The notes under the pieces: generated by a model
What the model was told of the DNA's origin: nothing
Databases searched by the model: none
Seen by the model: only the letters and a program-made list of their open reading frames with translations
Translations under genes and position numbers: made by a program
NCBI GenBank assembly: GCA_022885665.1
Contig: JAGQDJ010000019.1
Span: 1,019,754-1,083,753 of the forward strand
Length of the DNA: 64,000 nucleotides
Direction of reading: 5' to 3'
Source of the DNA: Triops longicaudatus
Taxonomy: Eukaryota > Arthropoda > Branchiopoda > Notostraca > Triopsidae
In this document: in pieces, positions 24,501 to 36,700 of the stretch
How the letters are laid out: each line of letters starts with the position of its first letter
Position numbering within the stretch: the first letter of the stretch is position 1

Positions 24501-27500
24501 GGAAAAGTGGCATTCTCCGCCTAGTGAGAAGAACTTGTTAGCCTGGTAGTAGTCTTAACCAAGAATGAAAACACGAAACATTTTCCGAGGAATTCGAGTG
24601 TAGTGTGAAGTCAATCAAATGCTCGGTTGAGTTGGGAGACATCATCGGAGGTAAAATTGTTCAGTTAAGATGTAAGTGACAAATATCACAATTTGGTTAA
24701 CCCACGTTGTTTGGAGTTAAAAGGCTTGTTATGAAAATGTCGTCAATTCGTATTTAATCCTTACTGAATCCTGCTAGCGAAACGGAGTGTCCGAAATTTG
24801 ATTACAGTGAAATATTGGAAATCGCCGCTATTCTATTTACTTCGTACACGCAAGTTTTTGTGTTAGGGTCGTTTATACGGGGCTTTCTAAGAAAGCTTCC
24901 TATTGGGAGTGCACCTGTCATGCATAAATTTCAGGAAGTTTTATGACTATGGGGATTCTCTTTAGAGTTAGACTAATGTTTTTACAGTCCCCGTCCACTG
25001 ATACACAGGCACTACTGGAAAGGTCAAATGTCGACCTAACTTGTACGCTCGTCGGTTTAATCAATTGGGAAAACAAAAACATAAAAGCAAGGGTTCATTT
25101 TTTTCTCTTACTTTGAGAGCGTACATCTTTTTATCTAGCCACGTGGGTGGAAATACCACGCATTTGCCTAATAACTTTAGCATATGCTTTCATTTCGATA
25201 AGCTCCGGACTTGAAGATTCCAAGAGAAAGTTTTATGACATTCGAAGTGTAAGCTATTCATTTTAGATACTTAGCTATGTTTTTGGGGAGCTATGAGCTC
25301 GTTTTTCGAATCTTGGCTGGCTTGGTGACTGATGTGTGTTTGAGTTGGATGTGTGGGGTCGTTGCAAAGGTTTCTCTTGACACTTGACACAGCAGTCAGT
25401 TTTGAGTCACTTACTTCGTCCTGAAAATGGAACAAAAACAAACAAAAATTATACCATGGCACTTTATCTGTCATCATAATATACTCAAAACAACACAAAC
25501 GAAAACAAAACTCCTTTCCAGGTACACCGTTTCTAGCTCTCACTTTCTTCGAAAACTCACTACACTAGGAAACAATTCGGATTTTCCGCAAAAAGAAATT
25601 TGCTTCGAAGTGCACAGTTCTGGTATGGTCCCCGTGGTATGAGACGATTGCCTAACAAATAACCAGTAAAGGGCAACAGCAGCTGTAACGAGCCGTGCAC
25701 CTATCGGCATTTGCATATGTGCTCTCCAGATAACATACATAAAGTTTTCAGTTCAAAACGCCGCACTACGGACCCCGGAGATGATGGTGTCCTGCGATAC
25801 AGTCCTCTTGGCTTGCAAAGATGAATGGCCTGCTTCGGCCTGCAACATCGCCTCATCCATCAGCGTCCCACAAACTTCCTCAAGGGGCTTGACATTTACA
25901 CCCAGCACCAACATATGCTGGCACTGGAAGAAGGGCATTACTATATTCCCGGTCAGTAGTATAAAAGCTTCCTCCCGCTACGTATGTGCCTAACTTTTTT
26001 TTTACGGCAAGAATAGTAAATGAAATAAAAAAAAATAAAAGAGGCTGATCATTGCTCAATCCCTTTCCTTTCGATATTCCCAAAGTGCAGTTCGAAACCA
26101 ATTTCTTGTCTACCCGAAAGAGTTTTTCCGATCCTATCACTTCAGTAAAGAACTCCAAGGTGAGCCGTACAAGAGTATTTTAAACAAGGAGCTTAATGGT
26201 GCGATCCATGGGGGCTTGAAACTTGTCACACACCCTTATTTCCAGCCATATATTTACGGCAAACAGTTTATTATTGCTAGCGTATGGCACACACAGGTAT
26301 CTGAAACAACAAGTGTCCACCAAAAGGAGACACGAAAAAACAAAAACCTTAGTAGATGACTGGACACTTTTGCATGTATAACCATGGCAGGTTAAAGATT
26401 GCCCTAACCTCTTGACAACACTGAAATACTTGAAAGATTGATTTCCTACCTAGCTTTCTGCGCAACCACGGAACTATTTTCTTTTTTTAAGAAAAGAAAA
26501 ATAAATAATTAATAACTAATTACAATATTTTATTTTTACTTACTGATAGATATTGTTTAATCAGAGTCAACGTATGCAGTTCGGGTTGCAGATGGTACAG
26601 TACAAAATAAGCTATTTCATGTTGGGTTTCAGATGTGTGGTTACGTTTTGTTTGCACTTCCCTTAATTACGCATGCTGAGGTCATTGGTAATTGGAAAGA
26701 ATTAGCTTCTTTTGTGTGGGGGGTCAATTTCTCAAGAATTTAGTTCCGCTTGGTGAGCTTTATGAAACATGCCAGGGAAAGTGACGCAATAATTGAGCCA
26801 AGTTAAAAAATTCATTATCTCCTGCCAAATTAACTTTCCCTGGGATGGTTCAGGGAGCGTGTAAGCTCTTGGCTTAGCCTAAACATGAGCGCAAGATGCC
26901 GTAATTTGTGATGAGGGACTGCGAAGAACATGCAAAGATCTCGTTGCCAATGCTTGATGGGACCTCCCAAAGAACGTCATAAGAAAAGAAAAAACACCAC
27001 ACTGAGTGATGGAAGAGTCTGAGGTTATATGTCTGTGAAATCATAGCATGTGGAGATTTAAATCTGGCGTTTTCTGGTCGAATTTTTCGACCCACGAGTG
27101 CCGACTTACTCCAAGTGAAATGTATAGAATTGAGGGGGGGGTGATAATGTATAGTAAGGAAAAAAGGTTCTCTAATCAAAGGGTCTTAAAAGGCTGCAAC
27201 TAAGCACGTGTGAGTGTATCGTGTTTCGGGTGTGGGCAACTTATCGACAGCATCATCAACGTTGGTGGTCGACATGTCAGTTGTCCAAAAAACGAGTTTG
27301 GAAGTCAGGCATTTTTATCCTAGAGCGAGCCCACTGCGAAAATGCACTAGCTGCGAGACATTTCCCCCCTCTCATCCCTTCCAACTGGAATTTCTTTCCC
27401 ATTTCTTAAACTTTATGCACATGCGAAAAACCGCCATTAGGCGAACCACAAAACTTTCAGTACACACGTTTTGCTTAGTTACAAAAACCAGTTGACCATA

Positions 27501-30500
27501 AAGCCAATTTGCGTTACAATCCCTAATCAAGGTATCGACGTAGGACTATTTCGCTTGTGTATGCTCCTTCGAGACCAGAAAGTTGGCACAAAAATCAGCG
27601 TCTCGTCAACAAGAGTTTTGAGAAGAAAAAAAAAGACAGAAAAAAAGGGCTTTAACGTCTTGTTTTGGTAAATCTTTCGTTTTGAGGATTGTTTTCCGAA
27701 TTAAAAGCAAAGCAAGTTGTCCTTTGGCTCAATAGGATCCGTCTCTGTGCTTTGTTGAGTCATTTTCCCATTGTCGAAACAAAGAATAGACATAGGTGTG
27801 TCCTAGCTGTTCCTCCTCGTGGGTAATTTAGCTCGCGATATCTTCATGCGATGTTGCTTCCTCAGACCGCTAGGAACACTGCTGACGAAAGAAACAACTT
27901 CCTAAACTGTAAAGCTGTCCTTCAGACGTGGAGTCACCAAACTGGGTACAGCACAGTATTACAGTACGCCCAACGCAACTTTCTCGAGCTGTTCACAAAC
28001 AAGAGCTTAGAGGTACTTTACGATTCCCCGGCGCTCGGTGATAGTCCCGAAAACCGCAGCACGAAGAGCAAGAAACAAAAAGAGTTGTTGTGGTTCTGTA
28101 GAATTCATTGTTATTTTCCTGTCTACGCGTCGGTCGGCCACTAATTGAAGAAACAAGTTTACACGAGTGTCTTACTTTAATGAAGACAGCACGAAATGTC
28201 ACCACGTGACCAAACTCTTCGTACCATAAAACGGTTTAATCTCTATCGAGTCTTTTACTAGACTAAAAGAAAACAATAAGTACAAAAAAAAATCTTTTTT
28301 ATGGTAACTGAATTCGGAATACATAACGGAAATAGAAAATTGGGTTTCACGGATTGCTAGATAGATCTCCCCTCCCCCCCTTCTTTATGAAGAGGCAGAT
28401 GGGCCACTGGATTAAGGGAAGCAGCGCTATTTGAATTTAACGCGGAATGGTACAACACGCACTAATGCGTAACCTTTGTTGTAGGTAAAGCGCAATTGCA
28501 GTGACATCGCATTCGTTATCTTACGGGTGGCCCAACGGCCCTAATAGACAGAAGCGGTTGCATTTTCACTTAAACCGTGAAGCTTTACACTTAATGCTTC
28601 CTATACAACCCAGAATAACCAAGTTCGTGTTGTCCTCGGACAGTGCCTCAAATTCAGAATTCTTAATTTAAGCGACCAGCGGTTGTATTCACGCTTTGAC
28701 CTACGCCTGCCTTAGTCGCATTGTAGTAGCATTGTCTTTTTCGTGTGTGACGTGTGCGAGACTGCCGTAATACGAGTTGCACTATCTACTGGAAATGTGC
28801 CGCTTTTGGCCTATTACAGTAGCCTAATCCTTAACTTGTGCTGTGGAAACTTGCAGCTTAACCATCTGTGCCCATTACGCGAATGAATTGTGTTGGGCTT
28901 TTTACAACCTAGAATTAACTTTTTATCACGGCTCCAAAAGGGTCGTGCTATTTTAACATCAGAGCAAGTAGGGTTTTCCGTAAAACTTGCATGCAAGTTC
29001 TTAGTTAGTCAAGAGCCTCCTAGACTTGATGAAGACGTGTACAATGAATAGCTGATGTATGTGGTGGTAAAGTGTGGTGTGAACGTAGGCAATGCGGAAT
29101 TCAAGCAGAAATTTTTTCCTTTCTGGCAATTGTGACGTTTTCTTGTTTCAATTGTACAATTTTCTATCGCTGTCGTACCCTCGCCAACTTGTGAGAGTTG
29201 TGATAATAAGAAACAGCTATACTGCTGGAGCCTAACAACAAAAAAGAAAAATAGTAAGTGACGATGGTGTGATAAAGCCCCATGTTGGGTCGTCGACAAG
29301 TTCATGATATCTGCTGCTGTTGTTGCTGCTGCTGCTGCCGTTTCTTAGGCAGCATGTCTGAAGAAAATAAGTGTAAAAAATGGAAAGAACCTTTCCCCTT
29401 GTCCAAAAGACTGAAGCTAGTAACAAAAAGAAAAGGGACCAGACGAGTAAGGTACCGTAGCACAGTTTTTTTTATGTTGGGTGTGCTTTATAAGTACAAG
29501 TCGCTGGACTTACGTCAGGTGAAAAGCGCTGCTCGTTTAATCATGATGTCAGGACCGCAGAAGCAGACAAAAGACCCGACATTTATCTTTGGGCCATCCT
29601 CCCAGTCAACTACAAAAGGACTTGCGACTGGATTCGTATACGGTGGTCTGTTATGTAACTACTTTATTTTAGCGTGGACACTAGATCCCACCGTAACTTC
29701 TAGGCCTAGACAATGTTTGCTCGGCAAAGCTAACGTTGCTGCTCACTGTTTACCTTACCCTGCTTCTATGGCTCTACCCACAAAGCTTGGTGTACCACAT
29801 TGTGTGGACACAATTTTGGCTGCAGCGGGCATGGTTCCCCTTGTGCGTTGCACGATAGAACGTCAACGGCTTGCCGTAGCTTTCGCTACCGCAGGGAATG
29901 AAAAAAAGCGCTGTGACGTGTGTAAAAGTTGTTGAGAGTTTTGGGTGATAATCTGTAACATGAGTGGAAAAAGGGGGAGTAGAATGTTGTATCTTGGATG
30001 CATTTTGATCTGGAAACAAGAGATTCTTAATTACCATGTCGTGGTTATTGACGCAGGGTACGTTGTTCTGTAGCTCTGATGCGTTTGAGCACTTTCCCTT
30101 GCATCGTAGCGCAGACTGGCAGGTAAAAGTGCGTACAGAACATGAAACCGTGCAGGAATTTGATATGCACCCACAGTTGGGAAAAATAGGGTTTGGTGTG
30201 GGGAGGGGTTCATACCTTTGGCTCTTGGGTGCTCACTTCTTCCCCGGACGAAAGCAGAAAAGGATCCTGGCAAGTCTGTTATTAAGAACACCCAGGTTTT
30301 CGTGGGGTGAATTAGCCCAGTTAATGTGTCCCATAACCCCCAACTAGTGTCAGGCAGTAAAGGCTGTGCAATAAGCGTTTGCGTTGTAATAAACCAACTC
30401 CACTTTTATGTTTTTATTGGAAAAAAAGAGAGAAAGAAGAGAAAACAATGACGACTTATGGCTTAGAGCTTCGTAAGAACGAGTTTTTTTGTGTAAAGCA

Positions 30501-32667
30501 TTAAAATTTGAAAGAACTTCATGACAATGAGTAGTCTCGTAGTTTCACAGTTTGCCTAGCCGTGGAGTTTGCGAAATTTTCCCTACGCAACAATTAAGAT
30601 TTATCGATTTGTATCGGAAAACCACGCACAAGTGTGCAACGAGGAACAGCTATAGATGTTTTTGTTTCACTGTTTGCTCAGGATCGTTGGTTTTATGGAT
30701 AATCTCTTTACAAAAATTTGACCATTACTTTTAGGTTCATTTTGACGTACGAGCTATTCCTAACGCCCAAATGCACCACGAGATAATTAAATAGTTCCTA
30801 CAGTAAATGGAGATCTGTTGCAACAGCGCACGATGTCTGCTGTTTTTCGTTACGGTTGATGAGTTCTGCGTAACAGTACAATAGTATCTTATCCATCGTG
30901 TATTATATTGTACGATGAGAGCTTCAAGAGGGTCATTAATAATGGAGGAGAGTTTGGCACACACAGCTCAAATAAAACTGCTCCTTGTTGGTTTATGTCG
31001 ACTCTTAAGTTTGAGGGTCACTTCAGTTACATGGACAAACGCCCACACATCGCCTCTATGGTGATGTGACCAAGTATATTATGACAAGTTGACAGACTCC
31101 CTAACGTAAAGAGAGTAGGGATCTTTATTACTACCTAAGCTCCCTTATCGTATCGCATGTCACCCTCCATGACAGAGCATAGTGCATTTTTTCCTATATT
31201 TAGCCTTCAAAACTAAAACTTTCTTTCCTGGCTATTGTATGTGGTTCATGGACTCCGTGTCACTTTTAGCCAGCTTTTCAGGATACATGATAAAAATTCA
31301 GGTAACCAATGAGTTCTCTTTCGTCTCTATCAATTACCTGAAGAAGGCCGGTCCGAGTAGCGGGTGCAGTAGACCCAGGCTGGCCAGAGGAGATTTTGTT
31401 GCGTGGTACCTGTCGAGTCGCTGGAAGATTCCGGCTTTGCTGGCGTTGACGCGGCGCTTAGCAAATCGCCGCTGTGTGTGGCCAGCTTGCACGAACCCGT
31501 CGCGGCTCGGCTCGCGGCAGCGCCGGTTGCTGCGGCGAAGGGTTGTGAAGAACAATCGCCCGAGCTTGAGTTGCTGCACGTGCTGATTCCGCCTGGACTA
31601 GCGCTGCCATGCGAAGGGCTCGATAAGGAACCACCGGCCGCGTAGCCAGCATTATTGCCATGGCTGCTACGGATGCTTAAATCCATTACTATGCCGGAAG
31701 ATGATGGAGGCGTGAGGGAGGACATAGGATCGGGCCGATTGTTCCTCCAGTTGGCATACAAAGCGTTGCCATTGCTGTTACCCTTTTTGCTACTGGTGTT
31801 CGCTGCTGCATCTGCTGATGTCGACGTACCCTGAGATTGGGTGAGGAGGCTACTGTTGATTTGCAAAGCTGCTAGATGGGGATTAAAGTAATGGTGATTA
31901 TTTTCGCGTGGGGGATAATTACTCGCAGGGCCGGAAACTGCTGTAGGGCACATTTCTGCTGCCGTGACGGCGAGCAGCATTTCTTTAGCTGCCGTGAGCA
32001 AAGGATGGCAATACAGATGAGGGTGTCGGTGCAGTAATTCACGCCCTAATGTATTGGCAGCCGTGCCGGGGAGTAGTGTGCGCCCAAAATTAGGATTCAA
32101 GATGTTGTCAATAGAGAACTTCAAAGCGGCTGATGGCTGGGGCGATGTGCATTCCCCGGGATCAATGTCGGGTTCCGAAGGACTGCTGCTCCGATCGGGG
32201 CCCGATAAGGGCGATCTACTTGGTAACTCCATATCTTCGTGAAGCAGGCTTGGGGAGCTGGCTTGAACAGGAATGGCTGCAGGTGAAACCCGCACAGCGT
32301 CTGTGGCATCCAAATGAGTTTCAACGTCGGTTAGCCTGATTCCTGGCTGGGAACCGAGTTTGTGGTCTAACTCGAGTGTTTCATTCTGTACGACACTTTT
32401 GTAACTAACAGGTTCACTGGGGACTCGTATTGTCTGCAAATTGTCTAATCGAGGGTGGATGGAGAGTGTTGGGCTTACCCTCGAAGATGTTACCACTGAT
32501 TGCGGTGACGGCGGCTGGGACACTCCGCCCACGCTGAGGACTTCATCTTCGTTATCGCTCGCGTTCTCATTTCCCGTTGTACCCTTGTCGTTATTTCCCA
32601 ACTGAGCTACAATAGGAACTAGAAACCGTTCTGCAGTTAAGGTGAATGAGGAAAATGAATTGGCCAT
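21576..32667 (-). CDS. en: complete engrailed-family homeobox gene (en-B), two exons
   Basis: Coding exons are 31338-32667 and 21576-21901, giving 551 residues; the donor (TTCAG|GTAATT) and acceptor (TTCCAG|GT) join in phase 1 at a Gly codon. Exon 1 is low-complexity Ser/Pro/Ala-rich with two diagnostic motifs: EH1 LKFSIDNILNPNFG (about residues 182-195), which recruits Groucho corepressor in this family, and EH2 WPAWVYCTRYSDRPSSG (about 428-444), the Extradenticle-binding hexapeptide region. Exon 2 carries the basic EH3 linker, the homeodomain (about 459-518, with WFQNKRAK), EH5 (NPLALQLMAQGLYNH) and an acidic tail ending DSME. The length is typical of arthropod Engrailed. The start at 32667 is the first ATG of the open frame; an upstream non-coding exon is possible. 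No Arg-Ser microexon of the insect invected type is required by the reading frame, but a multiple-of-three microexon in the intron cannot be excluded. It faces en-A tail to tail. Confidence 0.95.
29282..29935 (+). other. unexplained 217-codon open frame, antisense in the en-B intron
   Basis: This is the longest open frame in the window that I cannot attach to a gene. An ATG-initiated frame runs through a (CTG)n tract read as nine Cys, then a basic segment, and ends in a CDVCKSC Cys pattern before TGA. A second ATG at 29355 would skip the Cys run. I recognise no domain, signal peptide or family, and a frame of this size could arise by chance in 64 kb. A further + strand open frame of 103 codons follows at 30036-30347. 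Listed as a candidate only. Confidence 0.12.
29311..29338. repeat. (CTG)n/(CAG)n microsatellite
   Basis: CTG triplets are interrupted by TTG, about nine units. The tract lies in the en-B intron. Confidence 0.9.
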
Positions 32668-33399
32668 GTTGAGTGTATAAGGGTATATATTTTTCGACGG
32701 TGCTCCGTTTTCTTTTCTTAAAACATTTGAAATAGAGATTTGTACTTCCTGGACCTCCAGAGCTTAGGGTGGGCAATTGTCTTGTTGTAGCGTGCCCGGA
32801 AAAGTCATCATCGTCTGTCAGGGTGGGCTGTGTGGATTAACCCTGATTCGTGATCCCGGCTCATGAAAATATGACCGTGCACATTTGCCACGGAAGAGTT
32901 GCAGTGAACAGGGCCCCAGGCCGGAAACAGAGCTCTTCTCATCATCCAGAGGAAAAGACCCAATTTTCACGACTATCATGTAAGCACTTACATAGTAATC
33001 ACGAGCGCCTCTTTTAGCTACCGTATCTTCGACGGTTCCAAACCTACCGGGGCGAGCTTTAAACAAGACCGGCCAAAAGCGTAAAATAGGACCTCCCTAG
33101 CGGCAAACCAGGTAATCTTTCTCTATTTTTACTGCTTCCTGTGTGTTCAAAACGAGATGCGTTACACTTAATGCTAGGCCTTGCCGTAGTAGGTTGTGAG
33201 AAACACGGGTGCACTGGCCACATGCACAAAATAGTTAATGAAACGTTGCGTTTCTTGGAGTTCGTAACGATCCTGGAGCACTGGCAGACCTCACCTTAGT
33301 GACAAGTCGTTGTCAAAGGAGATTTTCTCAGAGAAAGCGAAGCTTCCCTAAGCCACATACAATCAAGCAACAGACACATAACAACAAGGGGGATCCTTA

Positions 33400-33720
33400 A
33401 CCCTGGCAGCGCGCCGCGCGCCCCTTGTGCCCAGGCACGACTTGGGGGAAGGTTGACGCCTTGTAATTTCCGACCGGAGCCGCCTCCCTCCAAGGCGGGT
33501 CTAAGCGCAGGGGAAAAATCTTGTCCTGACTCCACCTTCCCCTTGCTCCAGGCAAAAGGCGGTTCTACCAATCCGGGCCTTTCATGTTCGTGCTCGCGCT
33601 CAACCGCCGTCATGTTTTGTGCGTGTTGTTGACACGGCGCCATTACCTCTTCATAAGCACCTGGACCACCTCGGCGTGAGAACCCCATCATGAAAGCCCG
33701 CAAATGCTGGGCCAGAGCTA
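33400..33720. promoter_or_regulatory. GC-rich patch upstream of en-B
   Basis: In an otherwise AT-rich region this stretch contains GCGCGCCGCGCGCC (33410-33423) and several GGCGG/CCGCC motifs, about 0.75-1.05 kb upstream of the en-B start codon. A CG-rich island beside a developmental regulator could be a promoter or a response element, or an untranslated exon. This is inference; no specific factor site is claimed. Confidence 0.3.
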
Positions 33721-36700
33721 TGTACCTTACATGAGCCGCCTTTTACAGCGACAACACATTCTTTGACTCAATAAAGAAGACCATAAGGTTGCCATCAGAG
33801 AGTGAGAGAACCTTTGCCCTGGACCCCGAATAGCTATGGTAACAGCAATACCGAACCGTTCAACCAAGAGCTGTCAGTATACGAGGCCAATGTAAAACTA
33901 TTATAGTTGTTGTAGAAAAAAATAAAAAAGCTAAGATCCTTTTATCGTATAAGGCGACGATTTCTTAAGCATTGTTGTAACGCAGTAGGTGCAAATGGAT
34001 AGGATACAAGCGGGACGCATTTACTATGTAAATTATGCATACGGATTACAGCTCCTTCCCATGTACTCGGCCCTTTGCGGTGTAATAAACACTTGCAATA
34101 ATGGAACAGGTTCTTTGAGATACTTACCAACGCTTAAAGGTTGCAACCAAAACTGTCGAACTATTTTATTAACCGCGGCTTGCGTCACCTTCTTTCTCAA
34201 TGCTTAGACATTTTATTACCGTTCGACTATGTACTTTTATTTTTTCTATTTAGTTTGTCATCTATTGTAATACGTAAGAACTTATGGAATGGACGGCAAT
34301 TTTGCCTAAATTCCGAAAGTTCTAACAGCATTTAAATGTCGATTATCATGGAGGCATAAAGAATTTTCCTTTAGTAATTACTTACCAAAGCCTATTGGAC
34401 ATCTTCCGGCGCTCATCTACGCTCGTCTCTTTTAAAGTATTTTAAGTATAAGCCTGTTTAACGATTTCCCGTGACCAGCATAGCCCTAGCTTGGCGAATC
34501 TGCAGTGTGAAGCGTTTAACACGCATATATTAGCCTGTTTCGGTGCTTAATTGACTTTCACGGATGAGCAAGTCCATATGGGCGGCTGTGGAGTGTTGCA
34601 CGTGTGCTGTATCTATTAGGCTCATCCGTCATATTCTCCCTAATTGAAGTGATGTATTGGCTCCAAAAAAGACACAAAGTGTTACTTGGTCCGTCTTTTC
34701 TAATTAAGCACTAAAGCATTATTAATACTGTTTTCTTTTTTATTTTCTTAAGGGAAGTTTTCCTTGGTTGGTAACACGATCTGTATTGAAAGTCATGGAC
34801 GATCAATACGTCTTTTGTCTGTCTACTGCCTTGACCCCAGACAGGGATTAATCCACTGCGCGCCTTGATTATCGTAGAAAACTCATTAGGTGCGCAAACG
34901 AAAGGAACATAAAAGGAAGCGCGAAGGGGGGAGGGTGGCTGGAAAAAAATGCTAAGGGTAAAACCTTTATCAGCGAGCAAGAAAAAGGATCCAGGAGGGC
35001 TGAAGGAAACACTAACCCGTAAAGAACCATGAATGCTAATAGGGTCTAATGAAAACAGTTGCGTCGGGATAGCTCCCACGTGTTAGGGGCTTAATTAGAT
35101 GTTTCATTGAGGTTCAAAGCGACTGGGGCTACTCCTCTGTACGGCAATATTGCACAGTTAGGGTCTTACAGTATTACACTGTTACGCATACTAAGGATTG
35201 ACAACTCACGCTCTAATATAACCGCCTCCGTTTTATACTTCACCCCGCCCTGAGTGCTACGACGTGCAAGTCTTGGTATGCAAATGAAGTAATTAGACTT
35301 CAATAAACCAGATTAGCTACGCTACAAGGGGGAAAAGGTGTTGAAAGAGAGAGCGACCAAATAAGCGAAACAGACCTTCTCATTTCTTTTCTCGGTCGAC
35401 ACCCTTTTTCAGGGGCTCATTGTGTAGTTGTGAATATCCAAACAGAGTAATTATGAGGGCGCTATTGTTCCTCAAAATGTAACCCTGGCAAGATAAGGTT
35501 CGTTTTAACAATGTGTAGGGCTGGGCCCAGGCCGCCATACTGACAGGCATACGAACCAATCATTTGCCCTGGTTAGTAAGCACACCTGAGCACACAATAT
35601 CGTTACAATAGACAAGCCTGCTAAAAGCCAAAGGGAAAGAATTTTTCGCATTCTTTGAAGGGAGCATCTTGGCACAAGGGGACTTTATGCGTCTATGCTC
35701 AGCGTCAAAGTTCAGTATCATTGACTTAGGCAAAGTATGCTAATTGACGTCCGTTAACTTCATGTCAAAAAGTGACGATGAATGGACAGCCCACCGTTTC
35801 CTTGCACCCAAGATTTTCCTCGCTCGAGTCACTTTTCATTCACCTCCTACGCGCCAGTTCGTGCTTCGACACTTTTGCTTGCAGACTTGGGGTATTTTAA
35901 CGTGACAACCTTTGCCGAGGGGCATGTCATATGTCTAATGAGCCTCGTACTGAATAATGGATTAGGTAAGAAGATCTTCCTTTCCCTTTTAGGATGTTAA
36001 AGCTCCTCAAAGCTTTAACTTGACAACTGTCTACAGGATCCTGTACAGTGTTAGTAATAAAAACCAACTAAACGCTCTAATCTTAACCAAGCAATAATGG
36101 CTAGGAAGGTACATTGCAAAAACTGTTGAAAGTTACGATATATTCGCGAAAAATAGCGTGTAAAACGCATCCCCAATCTTAGCGGGCAGCGCAGTTTGCT
36201 TGGGTAATGTTTTTCAGCACGTCACATAAGATTTGATTATATTATGTTAAATTTTTAGTACAGTTTTTTTTCGCATTAAGTGATGAATGACATTTCTCAG
36301 TATTTCGCAACACATAATTTAAGTACAATATATGAGACTGTACACAGCATGTTACGTACTGTACGATTTGAGAATAACTGAGCGCTTGGCATATGTCCGC
36401 ATATCTTGTGTTTTCATATTCGATCTAGCCAAAATCTTCGTTCTCTTTCATAAGATTTTCCCAATTCTCTTTCTTACAGTTTTGTCAATTTTCAACGCCA
36501 TGAAATTCGTTGTGCTGTCTTCATAGGTGACAGATTTTCACAAGATTGGAAAAAGGAAGCTTGAAATATTGAGCAGTCTATCTCTTGGTGGAAATCCGAA
36601 GCAATATTAGCGTAACGTGACGTGACCAGGAGCTTAAATGATATTTTTTCTTTTTCTTTTCCGAAAAGCGGCTTCGACAGCAGTTTTTGGAGCTCGCAGC

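Larger units (their letters stand above)
21902..31337 (-). other. 9.4 kb intron of en-B
   Basis: The borders are canonical (GT at the exon 1 end, AG before exon 2). It is far longer than any other fully visible intron in the window (the 63028-63758 intron is 731 bp), which suggests that it holds regulatory DNA. Inside are a (CTG)n tract at 29311, an unexplained 217-codon open frame on the opposite strand (29282-29935), and otherwise AT-rich sequence without recognisable genes. Confidence 0.85.

Noticed and set aside
1502..29040. TGAAGACGTG occurring near 1502, 3411 and 29030
   Set aside because: Three scattered copies without shared flanks; too weak to call a repeat family or regulatory grammar.
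31182..31661. Long open frames on + and other frames across en-B exon 1
   Set aside because: They are shadows of the Ala/Ser/Gly-rich en-B coding exon on the other strand or frame.
33296..33703. 135-codon open frame on -
   Set aside because: It is created by the local GC-rich composition, with no domain; retained only as a GC-rich patch.
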